64,000 nt of DNA from Incurvaria masculella (GCA_946894095.1 OX335665.1:4784001-4848000), one strand, 5' to 3'. Shown: positions 1 to 10,121, counted from the first letter of the stretch. A program made the numbers and translations. The notes: generated by a model from the letters alone, not told the origin.

Positions 1-130
1 AAATGGCGGGAAGCTAACGGTGTCGCCGTGAGAGCGCCGCGCGTCGCGGTCGGACTGCGCGATGAGCCATTCTAGGATGCGTCTGGGAATGTTGATACTG
101 CTCAGCCCATTAACCGGGTTGGTAGGTTTG
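1..130. other. GC-rich patch at left edge
   Basis: CpG-rich stretch beginning AAATGGCGGGAAG, unlike the AT-rich sequence that follows. The AAATGGCGG core resembles a YY1/Pho site and recurs in other GC-rich islands of this window (33684, and inverted at 63948). No open reading frame is convincing here. It may be the edge of a promoter or first exon lying mainly outside the window. Confidence 0.3.
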
Positions 131-163
131 TTTTAGGGGTGTTAGCACCTAATTGCATTCAGA

Positions 164-505
164 GTGGTCAGTCTGAGTTTTCACCTAAATTGGCGTTTAC
201 GTAACTTCGAAGTTCCGTAAAAACGTCAAACTCCATACAAGTTTTGACTAGACATTCAGTGGTTTTACTTATTTTAGCTGTCTTTTAGCAAACTCGGACT
301 TCCGATTTGTATTAAAACGCGGAGTTGGTGTAAACGGCAAGGTCGACGTATTTACGTCATCGTTGAGTGAGCTGTCAAATCAAACTCGGACTCGCAAATG
401 TTAGTTCGCTAAACGCCCACTGCGCGCTCTCTTAAATTTCTCCATACATTTGGAAACGCCAGTCGATCGGTTTGCCGTAAATGGCAATTTAGGTGACAGC
501 TGGGA
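164..505. mobile_element. MITE-B copy 1 (about 340 bp)
   Basis: Non-autonomous DNA element with imperfect terminal inverted repeats: the left end holds TTCACCTAAATTGGCGTTTACG and the right end the inverse, CGTAAATGGCAATTTAGGTGA. The interior also carries ACGTCAAACTCCATACAAG and AACTCGGACTTCC blocks shared with the other copies at 27463, 36826, 37761 and 59252. No coding capacity. Family not identified by name. Confidence 0.75.
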
Positions 506-1811
506 TTACGGGATCGGTTCCATAAGCTCGTAAGAAAAACAACATTTAATTTAATTTAAAAGTAATTCGATAATCCAAAAAGTACATTTGTAGATTGATG
601 ATGAAGCCATATTTTGAAGGCGAAACTGTGAGACCCCGATGCTTTCATTGCTCAAACGGGGCAAATATGTATAAAAATTGATAAACAATGTTTGAACAAA
701 GAGGGGTAGCCTGGGTTATTTATAATTATATGTTTCAAATACAGCTAAACAATCAATTTATCTTTCACCGTTTTGATGTTTTAAAACAAGTTGTAGTTAT
801 TTTTAAAAATAATAAAACACTTACGCCCTTATGAATGTGATCGGGTGTTAACACCCCCTTAAGGTGGTATATTTAACCAAGAATGCTGAAAACTGGGTAG
901 CATCAAACACACCTCCGAAATCCGAATATAAGCGCCGTATTATAACCGTGTTTTATTTGTTGAAGAAATGTGTCCTTGAAAGAGTATGTATGTAGGATCG
1001 ACCGTGAAGCAAGGAAACATTAATTAATGAAAGAGAGCCGTAAAAATAACTATTTATGAATATACAGCAAGGCTGGACCTGAACCAGCAAAAAATACCTT
1101 TCGTATATATTATTACGTCTACCAATTTCGCCAGATATTACTGTATACCTATAATTTGGAATTCTCCTACAATCCCTTCACTCTTAATGCCCCCTACTAA
1201 GTTAGTAGAAACTGTGTTAGTAGTACTAACACAGTTGATTTGATCTAACGCTTAACCTTCGTTGGGGACATTGACTGCAAAGATTGAACATTCAAACACA
1301 TTGTCACCAAAATCGTATTTGCCATCAGATTATTTTTCATTTCATTTCATTTATTTAAACTTTTTGGTAGTCAAACTACACCAAGTTACGTCACAAAGAT
1401 GCGCGGATTCGATCAACCCAGTAAAGAAGAACCCGCAAAGAAACTTCACGGGTTTACATAACATATTTTTCCGTCCACAATTATGAAATACATACTAAGA
1501 TCTAAATGCTACTGCCAAACAATTCCTTGGCAGAACAGTTGTAAGGCAAAGAACAAAGAACAATAGAAACAGCAACCCTAAGTTTAAGTTACTTACAACT
1601 AATAAAGTTACTAATTCAATTATATAAATTAATATAATTTATAGCATTACAAGTATACTCTGGTGTAAAAGCCGTCGTCAACTTAACCTATGTCAGGTGT
1701 ATAATGATTATGTCATGTCATGTTAGGTTAGGTTATAATTTGTGCTTTTTACGCACTAAAGTACATAGTTGTGGACGTTCTGGGTTTTGCATCTTGCACT
1801 TTTGGACTCTA
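506..1811. other. AT-rich non-coding stretch, no gene seen
   Basis: No supported gene. A block at about 984-1050 (GTATGTATG..ATCGACCGTGAAG, then AAAGAGAGCC) is repeated in diverged form at about 4893-4950, so part of this is dispersed repeat. Short TTAGG-like tracts near 1722-1736 are too short to be telomeric. Confidence 0.5.
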
Positions 1812-1895
1812 TGGCTGAGATAAATTGTCGTACTGAAACTTACGAAAAGTACGTTCTTACGTCACTTTGACATATTTTGTATGGACAGAATGTCA
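1812..1895. mobile_element. Single diverged arm of the palindromic CRE element
   Basis: Starts GGCTGAGATAAAT and continues through ACGAAAAGTA to ACGTCACTTTGACATATTTTGTATGGAC. This matches, with substitutions, the left arm and loop of the perfect palindrome at 53666-53833. The opposite arm is not present, so this is a solo or decayed copy. Confidence 0.55.
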
Positions 1896-2547
1896 AGTTT
1901 GACACCAGTTAGTACTAATTTTGGTTAGGGTTCCTGGGTACCGCGACCTGGAGGACTTTCAACCAAAGATTTAGATCGATTTCAACACGTCCTCCAGTCA
2001 GAAGTCAACTCCGCGATTCCGAAGTCAGGTCGCGCCGCGTGTCCTGTAGAAGTCCACAATGCGGTGGACGAAATGTCCACTTAGGGCCGATTTTTCAATA
2101 GTCAGATAAACAGCCATACAACTATTCGACGGATTTATTTACGGTTCTGCTTATCCATCCGATTTAGTAAGTCCACATGTTTTAGTAAAATTATAGTCGG
2201 ATAATTGTAATAGAAGATATCCTCCGACAATGACTGCGTCATTGCCACTAGCGTTTTGACTACCGTGAATTTCATCAGTCTGATAAGTACTATCTTAGGA
2301 TTGAAAATCAGCCCTTAAACGAGTAAGCGATTCATAACACTGTCTATCCGAAAACATTTTAATAATAACACAACCGTAGTGTTAGATTGCGGGCGCTCTC
2401 ACACATGGCGCTAGCTCACACCACGCTCCAGCCACCCGACCGGTTCTCCGGACCGTTACCCGGATCCGTGTATGTCGCGTCCCGGATCTGGCGAGCATCG
2501 GGGAACCCGGGCGGGATAACTCTTACCACCTAGTATATAAGGACCCA
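1896..2547. other. No gene seen; GC-rich interval at 2385-2530
   Basis: Mostly unremarkable. Positions 2385-2530 are clearly more GC/CpG-rich than the surroundings (GCGGGCGCTCTC, then CCGACCGGTTCTCCGG) and could be a decayed element or regulatory island. No supported reading frame. Confidence 0.35.
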
Positions 2548-2790
2548 GGGGGCCCATTCAGGGAAGAATGAGATCGAGTTCGGGATTGAGTCAACCTAAG
2601 AATAGCTGGGAAAAATATTATTATTTAAATAACGGAACTGTTATTGATACTTCCAACGTATTTATTGGACAAATCAGGTTTTTACCAAACTAAAATTATG
2701 TTCAAAGGGTGTGGAAACATGAACTATATAAAAAAGTGAGTTTATATTTAGCGACGAATTCAAACTCACTCTTACCTGAATGGCCCCCCA
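2548..2790. mobile_element. MITE-A copy 1
   Basis: Terminal inverted repeats GGGGGCCCATTCAGGGAAGA at left and the inverse, CTTACCTGAATGGCCCCCC, at right; about 243 bp. The interior (ATTATTATTTAAATAACGG, ATGTTCAAAG, GAATTCAAACTCACTC) is shared with the copies at 3959, 4203 and 30303. No coding capacity. This copy is more diverged than the 3959/4203 pair. Confidence 0.8.
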
Positions 2791-3301
2791 GCAGTTAAAC
2801 GTCTCATCAGACGACATGCACGGGAATAAATTGAGCTGGACCAATTATATTTTTAAGGAACCACGGAGGTGAAAAATGTATCAAGAAATAATTTCCATAA
2901 AACGAGCGCGCAAAAAATGACGCCACGCGACTTACATTATATTGCCGCACACACTTGTAGCGCAGTGATGGAAACGGAGAAAAATCCAATTTGAAGTCTC
3001 CCAAATTGGTAGGTGAAATGATAAAGATAAGAATTATTTTTCAATAAACCAGATGGTCGTTACGTCATTTTCATTCGCAATGATGTATTCAGCGAGAGCC
3101 GAGTCCGGCTGTCACCCCCCATGCGGCACAATAATTGTGGTGTCGACACTTTTTTAAGTTCGATCCGTTCTCCTGTAATTCCTTCACCACCATGGCTACA
3201 TCCTACACGGCCAAAAGCAGCTTAAGCACTAGCCTTTTATCTAAAGTATCATATTAAAAAAGAAGACATAGTTTTTAATTATATCTTGTATTTATTTCCA
3301 G
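2791..3301. other. No gene seen
   Basis: Low-complexity AT-rich DNA with a few CpG-rich words. It ends in a pyrimidine-biased run, TTGTATTTATTTCCAG, that forms the acceptor of the candidate exon at 3302. Confidence 0.4.
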
Positions 3302-3409
3302 GTAAGCACCGTTTTCACCCGAACCATTGAGCTGCTAATGATAGATGAACAAGTCAACTTTGGAGACAGTCACTAGATTTTCGGACCGTATTTGCACTAA
3401 GACGAATAG
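3302..3409 (+). other. Candidate recursive-splice or non-coding exon
   Basis: A splice acceptor (TTATTTCCAG ending at 3301) is immediately followed by a strong donor motif, GTAAGC, so the junction reads CAG/GTAAGC. A second good donor, AATAG/GTGAGT, lies at 3409/3410. This acceptor, immediate donor and downstream donor is the arrangement of recursive-splice sites in long insect introns; equally it could be a 108-bp untranslated exon. All three frames contain a stop. Splice-site calls are by eye only. Confidence 0.35.
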
Positions 3410-3958
3410 GTGAGTCACTGGACTTTTATGGAGGTATTGATTTTATAGCAGAAATAAAATCAAACTTGCAAACATTTGTATATAATTTATTTAAAATGTA
3501 GTATTTCTGTGTGGGTTTAGCACACGGTGTGTTTAAGAATCGTTCAAAACTTTCACTGTTCAATAATTTATATGAAAATAAACTATTATTATTATTGTTA
3601 TCTCCTTTATTTACACAAAATGTTTTAAAAAAATATTTAACAAACAATACATAATATAAAAATAGGCTTACCTATGTTTAAAAATGTATACAGAGTAAAA
3701 TATAATCTTTAAAAAATCTAAATCCAGGGCGGATACGGGCGGTATCCATTATCATTATTTATTATTATTGTTATTGAAACCCCCAAATTATTAAAAAAAT
3801 AATAAATAAGGTATGTGATACTTTCATAGCTAAGTAAATTTACATCTTTCGACATTATTTGTCTTTAAAGTTTTTAAAAATTTGCACAAGGTTTGAAAAA
3901 AATAAAAAACTAAAAAACCGGGCAAACAACCCACCAGACAGATAGGAGGCTAAGAACA
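3410..3958. other. AT-rich, no gene seen
   Basis: Long A/T runs, including ATTATTATT tracts near 3590 and 3755. Nothing coding. Confidence 0.5.
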
Positions 3959-4201
3959 GGGGGCCCATTCAGGTAAGAGTGAGTTCGAGTTCGGGAGTGA
4001 GTTAACCTAAATATAGCTGGCAAATATATTATTATTTAAATAACGGAACCGTTATTTAAACTTCCAACGTATTTACGGGACAGACCAGATTTTTACCTAA
4101 CTGTAATGATGTTCAAGAAGTGTTAAAACATTAACTATTTAAAAAAGTGAGTTGATATTTAGTGGCGAATTCGAACTTACTCTTACTCTGAATGGACCCC
4201 C
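3959..4201. mobile_element. MITE-A copy 2
   Basis: Both terminal inverted repeats are present: GGGGGCCCATTCAGGTAAGA at left and TCTTACTCTGAATGGACCCC(C) at right, with about 35 bp of complementarity extending into GAGTTCGAGTTCG / CGAATTCGAAC. Directly abuts copy 3 with only AG between them. Confidence 0.9.
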
Positions 4202-4202
4202 A

Positions 4203-4435
4203 GGGGGCCCATTCAGGTAAGAGTGAGTTCGAGTTCGGGAGTGAGTTAACCTAAATATAGCTGGGAAATATATTATTATTTAAATAACGGAACCGTTATT
4301 TAAACTTCCAACGTATTTACGGGACAGACCAGATTTTTACCTAACTGTAATGATGTTCAAGAAGTGTGGAAACATTAACTATTTAAAAAAGTGAGTTGAT
4401 ATTTAGTGCCGAATTCTTCCCCTGAATGGACCCCC
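4203..4435. mobile_element. MITE-A copy 3, tandem to copy 2
   Basis: Almost identical to copy 2 through the interior, but the right inverted repeat has lost about 10 bp (GAATTCTTCCCCTGAATGG instead of GAATTCGAACTTACTCTTAC). Head-to-tail with copy 2, which points to a tandem dimer or two insertions at the same target. Confidence 0.9.
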
Positions 4436-5018
4436 AGATACTATAAATACAAGTCAAGAACTCGCCGAATTTGGACTCACTTTGTACCGAAATAGTGCCG
4501 AAATGGCACATGCAATTCGTAAAGAGCAAACGATCGAGTTTTCTTCGTTATTTATGGTATGTTGTTGCGGTATAGTCTTTTTCATTGATGTGGTAAAAAG
4601 TGACTGAGAACGAATCGTGTTTTTAACTATTTTATTTCCATTTCGTAACTTTTTTCTCTTTCGTACTATATTTTCGGCGAATATAGTATGTATGTAAAAT
4701 TTACCATGCAAGCAGGGACTATATTTATATATTTGTTATTTGTATGTAACAGAAGATATTGAACGATAGATTTGTATTTTCAAAACATATGTTTTCAGTA
4801 GCAGGCAGATAAAACAAAAAAAATCGACTCGACTGAACTTTGGGTTTGTGACTACTCACAAATCAAATATCAGTCAATGGTGAATTGTGAAATGTATGTA
4901 TGTATAATCGACCGTGAAGAAAGGACACATTTATTAAAGAAAGAGCCTAGGTGGTTCGGGTCCAGACTTGCAGTGTATTCGTAAAGTGGTTCTTTTTGCT
5001 GGGCTGTTAGCTTTGAAA
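4436..5018. other. No gene seen; contains a short dispersed repeat
   Basis: About 4893-4950 (ATGTATGTATGTATAATCGACC, GAAAGGACACATTTATT) repeats the block near 984-1050. The reverse-strand open frame 4711-4454 is low-complexity and not supported as a gene. Confidence 0.4.
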
Positions 5019-5215
5019 TAGTTGACGTCTTTTTCTCATGTCACGTCGATTTTCTTTTGTTTTTTTTTTTTAAATGATCATTGACTTCGTGGCTTCGTAA
5101 CCACACATCGACGCCAAACCACTCGCTCCCCAAAGTAAAAGTGGCCAAAAGCTCCCCGTAGCCACGGGGCGCTAACGCTAACCAAATGTTCGTATTAATA
5201 ACCCGCGGTCGAATC
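5019..5215. repeat. Dispersed repeat unit 'a', copy 1
   Basis: Contains ATAGTTGACGTCTTTTTCTC, a poly-T run, GTGGCTTCGTAACC, ATCGACGCCAAACCACTCGC, CCCGTAGCCACGGGGCGCTAA and AATAACCCGCGGTCGAATCG. The same order recurs at 6112-6258 and 7672-7880. No coding capacity; unidentified repeat. Confidence 0.75.
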
Positions 5216-5624
5216 GAAACGACGTAGAAGTTTGATATTGATTTATTTTGATATTAATTTGATACGTGTGACACTTTATCACAGATTCATAAAATAGGAG
5301 CGTGTTTTTGGGCTCACCTGCTCTGCACTGGGCTAGGCCGGTCTCGCAGAGGGGTGAAACAATTCTTCAGTGCAGTCGTTTACTTTCAAATGTATACACT
5401 GAGAAGAGAAAGAGTTCCTCTTGATGTCAATATGACGGAAAGAGATCTTGAATTTGCCTCTATTTCAGCTGTATAGGTTTCAGAGGAAACGACTGTACTT
5501 TTATAACGATGTATGAAATTATATAAAATGGCGCTTAATAATACATTTACTTATTTTATAGCTTACTGACTAAGTAACTAACAAACAAAGAATTGAAGAG
5601 TATGTTCGATATAACATATAAAGC
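5216..5624. other. No gene seen
   Basis: Unremarkable non-coding DNA between repeat units. A weakly GC-rich word cluster lies at 5300-5350 (CACTGGGCTAGGCCGGTCTCG). Confidence 0.4.
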
Positions 5625-5735
5625 GAGCAGTTTAGTTGTATGTTTTCGTTTCTTACAGTTAAAACAGTGACTACCTATAATTATTTATAGTATATCGTAA
5701 GAGTACGAAAAAAATATGTTTACTTAGATAAACAA
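5625..5735. repeat. Duplicated unit 'b', copy 1
   Basis: GTTTAGTTGTATGTTTTCG, TTTCTTACAGTTAAAACAGTG and CTATAATTATTTATAGTATA are repeated at 7563-7668, where unit b runs straight into unit a. Here a SINE sits between b and a. Confidence 0.7.
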
Positions 5736-5743
5736 TAACTCTC

Positions 5744-6105
5744 GCTCGTAGCCTAGTGGCGCGGGGCCTGGGCTAGCGTACCAGAGGCCTAGGTTCAATT
5801 CCGACTTGCACCACTGTATTTCTCTTTCACAGTTCTATAAGTGCATTTCGTCACGAATGCGAGCTGCTCCATGATTCGGAATCCATGTAAAACTGTAGAT
5901 CCCCTTTCCCTACTAGGCGGTAGGGCTTAAGCCCGCCCGTATTGGTACCACCGATTGGAGAAAATATGGTCGAAGCGGCAATGAAAAATTGTCCGTGTTT
6001 TCCATCCAGTTCAATGTAGCCGTGCTCATAAAGGGAAGGTCCTGGCATGGCACCAAATTCCTTCGGGAATGTGGTATTAGCCATCCATGTCAGGTCGCAA
6101 AAAAT
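5744..6105 (+). mobile_element. tRNA-derived SINE, full length (S1)
   Basis: The head has a polymerase III-type A box TAGCCTAGTGG at 5749-5759 and a B box GGTTCAATTCC at 5792-5802, 33 bp apart. The body (GTGCATTTCGTCACGAATGCG, GGTAGGGCTTAAGCCCGCCC, GCGGCAATGAAAAATTG, AGGTCCTGGCATGGCACC) is shared by all other copies in this window. It ends in an A-rich tail. An open frame on the reverse strand (6084-5851) lies in the body and is not taken as a gene. Confidence 0.8.
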
Positions 6106-6111
6106 AAAACC

Positions 6112-6258
6112 AAAATATAGTTGACGTCTTTCTCTCAGTGCACGTTGATTCTCTTTTGTTTTTTTTTTTGTAAAATTACTGTTGACTTCGTGGCTCCGTA
6201 ATCACACATCGACGCCAAACCACTCGCGCTCCAAAGTAAAAGTGGCCAAATGCTCTCA
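6112..6258. repeat. Dispersed repeat unit 'a', copy 2
   Basis: ATAGTTGACGTCTTTCTCTC to AAGTAAAAGTGGCCAAATGC, truncated at right relative to copies 1 and 3. Lies between the SINE and the mariner insertion. Confidence 0.7.
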
Positions 6259-6286
6259 TTGAAGAGAGAGTATATATAATATAATA

Positions 6287-7554
6287 GGTCGGGGAAAAAG
6301 TCTTTTCGCATTATAGTATGTATGAACTTGTAATAAAATCTCTTTGGCTATACTATTTGTATCTGGCTGGTTTTGGTATCATTGAAAGTTTAAATTTTAA
6401 AGAACATAATTCCAAATTCAAATTAGGAAAATGTGTGATTCTCATTTGTTTTTCGTACTGTCAAAATGAGTGAATCTAATGAAGAAATTCGATACATTTT
6501 AAAATTTTACTACAAAAAAGGTAAAAATGCAACGCAAGCTGCGAAAAAAATTTGCGATGTCTATGGACCTAGTGCAGTGTCTGTGAGAGTAGCACAAATT
6601 TGGTTTAAGCGTTTTCAATCCGGAAATTTTGATGTCAAAGATGCACGTCGCTCTGGTCGCCCTATTACGGATAAAATAGATGCCATTTTTGAAAAAGTGG
6701 AGCAAGATCGGCATATCAGTAGTTACGACGTAGCTGAAGAACTAAGAATTGACCACAAAACAGTTTTGGCGCATTTGAAAAAAACTGGGTACACAAAAAA
6801 GCTCGATATTTGGGTACCTCACGAGCTCACTGAAAGAAACCTAATGAACCGTGTACTCATTTGTGATTCTTTATTACGACGTAATGAAACCGAACCATTT
6901 TTGAAGAAGCTGATAACTGGTGATGAAAAGTGGATCACGTACGACAAGAACGTGCGAAAAAGGTCGTGGTCAAAGGCCGGTCAAGCTTCACAGACTGTGG
7001 CGAAACCCGGGTTAACTCGCAACAAGGTGATGCTGTGTGTGTGGTGGGATTGGAAGGGCATTATTCATTATGAGCTGTTACCACCAGGCAGGACCATCGA
7101 TTCTGAACTCTACTGCGAACAACTGATGAGATTAAAGCAAGAAGTTGAGAGAAAGCGGCCGGAATTAATCAACAGAAGGGGTGTGGTTTTTCATCATGAT
7201 AACGCTAGACCTCACACATCTTTAGCCACTCAGCAAAAACTAAGAGAGTTTGGCTGGGAGGTGTTAATGCATCCGCCGTATAGTCCTGACCTTGCACCTT
7301 CAGATTTCCACCTGTTTAGGTCTCTTCAGAATTCTTTAGGCAGTGTCAGGTTGACATCACGAGAGGACTGCCAAAACCACTTGTCGCGGTATATTGATCA
7401 GAAGTCCCAATATTTCTATAGCAATGGATACTACAAGATGGCAAAAAGTTATCGAACAAAATGGTACCTACATACTTTAGTTAAATGTAAATAAACCATA
7501 TTAAAAAATGTTTTGAATTTTCTTAAAAAATGCGAAGAAACTTTTTCCCCAACC
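6287..7554 (+). mobile_element. mariner transposon, copy 1
   Basis: 1268 bp. Left end GGTCGGGGAAAAAGTC, preceded by TA; right end GACTTT-like inverse CTTTTTCCCCAACC. The TIRs of about 27 bp are imperfect. The left TA is present; the right flank reads AT/ATA, so the TA duplication is altered. Nearly identical to copy 2 at 54665-55943, apart from an 11-bp deletion near the end of the transposase gene. Confidence 0.97.
6466..7494 (+). CDS. mariner transposase, frameshifted C-terminus
   Basis: DD34D transposase of the mariner group: cut-and-paste enzyme that binds the element's inverted repeats and integrates at TA. 342 residues. The N-terminal helix-turn-helix DNA-binding region spans roughly residues 1-110, the linker motif WVPHEL is at 116-121, and the catalytic triad is D153 (TGDEKW), D245 (HHDNARPH) and D280 (YSPDLAPSD), with exactly 34 residues between the last two. 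Compared with copy 2, an 11-bp deletion after residue 321 shifts the frame, so the last 21 residues are foreign. The active site is complete, but the C-terminal end that normally packs on the catalytic domain is replaced, so activity is doubtful. The start ATG is shared with copy 2. Confidence 0.95.
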   Translation: MSESNEEIRYILKFYYKKGKNATQAAKKICDVYGPSAVSVRVAQIWFKRFQSGNFDVKDARRSGRPITDKIDAIFEKVEQDRHISSYDVAEELRIDHKTVLAHLKKTGYTKKLDIWVPHELTERNLMNRVLICDSLLRRNETEPFLKKLITGDEKWITYDKNVRKRSWSKAGQASQTVAKPGLTRNKVMLCVWWDWKGIIHYELLPPGRTIDSELYCEQLMRLKQEVERKRPELINRRGVVFHHDNARPHTSLATQQKLREFGWEVLMHPPYSPDLAPSDFHLFRSLQNSLGSVRLTSREDCQNHLSRYIDQKSQYFYSNGYYKMAKSYRTKWYLHTLVKCK

Positions 7555-7562
7555 ATATGTTC

Positions 7563-7668
7563 ATAAGTTTAGTTGTGGGTTCGTTTCTTACATTTAAAAG
7601 AGTGAGTACCTATAATTATTTATAGTATATTGTAAAAGTATGAAACTTTTATCTTTACTTAGATAAAA
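7563..7668. repeat. Duplicated unit 'b', copy 2
   Basis: AAGTTTAGTTGTGGGTTCG, TTTCTTACATTTAAAAGAG, CCTATAATTATTTATAGTAT; the counterpart of 5625-5735. Directly continues into unit a. Confidence 0.7.
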
Positions 7669-7671
7669 ATT

Positions 7672-7880
7672 AACCAAAATATAGTTGACGTCTTTTTCTC
7701 AGTGCACGTCGATTCTCTTTTGTTTTTTTTTTTGTAAAATGACTGTTGACTTCGTGGCTCCGTAACCGCACGCATCGACGCCAAGCCACTCGCTCCCCGA
7801 AGTAAAAGTGGCCAAAAGCTCCCCGTAGCCACGGGGCGCTAACGCTAACCAAAAGTTTGTATTAATAACCCGCGGTCGAA
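7672..7880. repeat. Dispersed repeat unit 'a', copy 3
   Basis: Full-length match to copy 1, ending AATAACCCGCGGTCGAATCG. Together with unit b it forms the undisrupted b-a arrangement. Confidence 0.75.
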
Positions 7881-8178
7881 TCGAAAGTTGGGCGCGCGGT
7901 TTAGTATGCCGAGCCGCTACGAAGCGCGCGCACGCCGCCAGCCTTAAGGCCTCACCTCTCCGAATTCAACTCCGCGCACTCGAAATAGATAGTGATGTGA
8001 CAGTGATCCCCGTAGTGAACTCTAGTGACCAGTGCGTTGAGGATTTGATCCGGTTAAGTGATTAAATGATTAGTGCAAGCTGTGAGTAAACTTTGTTATT
8101 AAGAAAAAAAAAAACAGAAATATTCGGTGTACATTTCGGACACACATATTTATGTATATTTTTCGAAGGGATCCCAGC
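7881..8178. other. No gene seen; CpG-rich start
   Basis: 7881-7985 is GC-rich (GGGCGCGCGGTTTAG, GAAGCGCGCGCACGCCGCC) and may be more of the repeat or a regulatory patch. The remainder is AT-rich. Confidence 0.35.
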
Positions 8179-8182
8179 TTAA

Positions 8183-8551
8183 GAACGGCCCGTAAGCAGT
8201 GTTCCCCATACAAACGTAGTTTACTAATCATTTCAAAAACACTGTTCTGATTTCCTTGATATTAAGTATCTAATATTCTACAATAAATATCTGTGTCTGC
8301 GCGTTTTTGTTTTGCTGAAATATATAAAGCAAGTCAAATTACAGGCAAAAGAATATCTTCATGCAAATTTTCTTTTCTCTGTTGTGTGACACAGGATATT
8401 TTTTTCGAAAAAAACAAACTCGTGCAGACATAGATATTTGTTGCCTGATATTAAGTCTCAAATGTCAAGAAAAGTGGAACAGTGGTTTTCAAATGATTAG
8501 AAAACTACGTTTGTATGGGGAGCGTAATTTTCTGATGCTTACGGGCCCACC
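8183..8551. mobile_element. TTAA-flanked fold-back element T1
   Basis: TTAA at 8179-8182 and 8552-8555 bounds a 369-bp element whose two halves are inverted copies. Shared arm words are GGCCCGTAAGCA, TCCCCATACAAACGTAG and CTAATCATTT, then more diverged AAATATCTGTGTCTGC / AAATATCTATGTCTGC. The ends differ by small indels. The reverse of the right end starts TTAAGGTGGGCCCG, close to element T2. Non-coding; the small + frame 8361-8555 is an accident of the arm. Confidence 0.75.
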
Positions 8552-8555
8552 TTAA

Positions 8556-8899
8556 GCTTTATTAATTATTGGTAGGTCCACTGAGCCTTATAATTATTTT
8601 CAAATTAATATAAGATAATCAGATACAAGTTAGACCGTAAAACGCCCGTCGTAGTAAGCATCTAGACAAAAATTGCACCACCCACCAAGGTCCTAGTGCA
8701 TGCAGCGCATACGGTTAGAGAGGGACGGACGCGCGATCTCGCGAAGGTGCGAGGGAGAGGGGAGACGTTGGGAAATCTCATTTTTCGCGAAATACCTCGT
8801 TGAAGGGCGACTCCGCATTTTTCGTTGTTTGTTTTCTTTTGCGTCCGATTAGCATTTCAATGGCTTTATGCAACCGCCTTTGTTTCAAGAAGCCAATTG
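8556..8899. other. No gene seen
   Basis: Moderately CpG-rich between 8640 and 8790 (GCAGCGCATACGG, GGGACGGACGCGCGATCTCGC). No supported frame. Confidence 0.35.
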
Positions 8900-8904
8900 A
8901 AGCT

Positions 8905-8985
8905 TGTGTAGTGGCGCAGGGACTTGCCTTGCATTCCCGAGGTCTGGGTTCAAATCCCCGCCCCGTTCGTGCGGTGAGATGGTAT
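8905..8985 (+). mobile_element. Isolated SINE / tRNA-like head
   Basis: GTAGTGGCGCAGGGACTTGCC resembles an A-box region and GGTTCAAATCC (8950-8960) is a near-perfect B box, followed by CCCGCCCCGTTCGTGC, which also occurs in SINE copy S6 as CCCGCCCCGTTCATAC. No SINE body follows, so this is a truncated head or a related family. Confidence 0.5.
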
Positions 8986-9636
8986 AATTGTATGTAGAGT
9001 TATTTATTTCGTCATCAGAAGCATTTATCCCCGGACTAAAAGTTTGATTTCTTTAGTAAGTTTTTTTAATAATATTGGAATGCAATCTAAGTACCATCTC
9101 GTATTTGTATGCCTATGTATTGGAAGGAGATAGAATTCCTAGCTTCCTTTCGTTCCATGTTCAACGTCGAAATTACAGAAAAAAAAAACCTCGAAATTAT
9201 TTCTATTTCCGGTGTCACGACATCAAAATACGTGACAATGCATCGTTGAGTCTTAAACCTTTGGTGCTAATAAAATTAAGTTTTTCCGGGATATTAACTT
9301 ATAGTTATGTCTCGTTTGTATCTTTATGGATCCTTAACAAATTTACATTCGGAGGAATTCTCACACCGAGACAATTCTGTGAAATGTTGCATTATTTTCC
9401 ACACTACTTTCCTATAGTCATGCTGAAAATATTTAGAAAAGGTAATCTGAATCCAAACGTAATATTTTAATTTTTCATATTGAGATTTTAAACAGTCTAC
9501 GTAAGGATTTCGCAAAATGTGAATTGGTAAAAATATATTGTACTGTATGGCTAAAGTAATAATTATTGATTTCAACTTTTGAGATAATGGTGGCTTCTGG
9601 ATTTCGTTAAGCTAGCGTTTCGAATCCCTTAAAGTC
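8986..9636. other. No supported gene
   Basis: A forward open frame of 131 codons (9075-9470) exists in AT-rich DNA. Its composition is Phe/Ile/Leu/Asn-rich, as expected for chance frames, no domain is visible, and there is no splice or promoter context. Left unannotated as a gene. Confidence 0.4.
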
Positions 9637-9833
9637 GTATTCAGAGAGCAATTGTCAAAACTTAGTACGAGATTAACATCGAACTAACTTTTTTTTTCTA
9701 CAACAAGAACACTAATCAAACATACATAAAAAACACAGATATAGGATAATAGACTGAGCGCATTCTTAATTATAGATTGTACAAAAACAAGTTTAGTCCG
9801 GCGTATTAAAGTTAGTCCGCCCACTCTGAATAC
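9637..9833. mobile_element. Short MITE-like element (GTATTCAGAG ends)
   Basis: Perfect 10-bp inverted ends GTATTCAGAG (9637-9646) and CTCTGAATAC (9824-9833), about 197 bp. The right-end segment (TTTAGTCCGGCG, AAAGTTAGTCCGCCCACTCTG) reappears near 52380-52415 and inverted at 60505-60560, supporting a dispersed family. Confidence 0.55.
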
Positions 9834-9839
9834 AGTTGT

Positions 9840-10121
9840 TAGTATTCAGTGTATTCAGGATATTGTGTGGTAGAGAATGCATTTCTTTATTATAATATGA
9901 TATGAAATGTGGCAAGAAGCCAGATCTCAAAACACAAGTAAAGGATCATATCCGACAATCATTTATTTGTAGTTATACATTTTTACGGAACCCACCATGC
10001 GCTAGTAAGACTCACACTTATCTGGTTTTGGTATTTTTTCCTAAAACCCATATAAACGATTATGTCGGCGTTGGCATTTCTTTAACGTCCTTAACGAAAT
10101 CATTGTCCTGGTCAAAGATTT
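9840..10121. other. No gene seen
   Basis: AT-rich spacer before the tandem array. Confidence 0.4.

Noticed and set aside
8905..8985. Functional tRNA gene
   Set aside because: A and B boxes are present, but no convincing cloverleaf or acceptor pairing could be drawn; matches the SINE head type.
9075..9470. 131-codon forward open frame
   Set aside because: Residue use matches AT-rich chance translation, no domain, no splice or promoter context.
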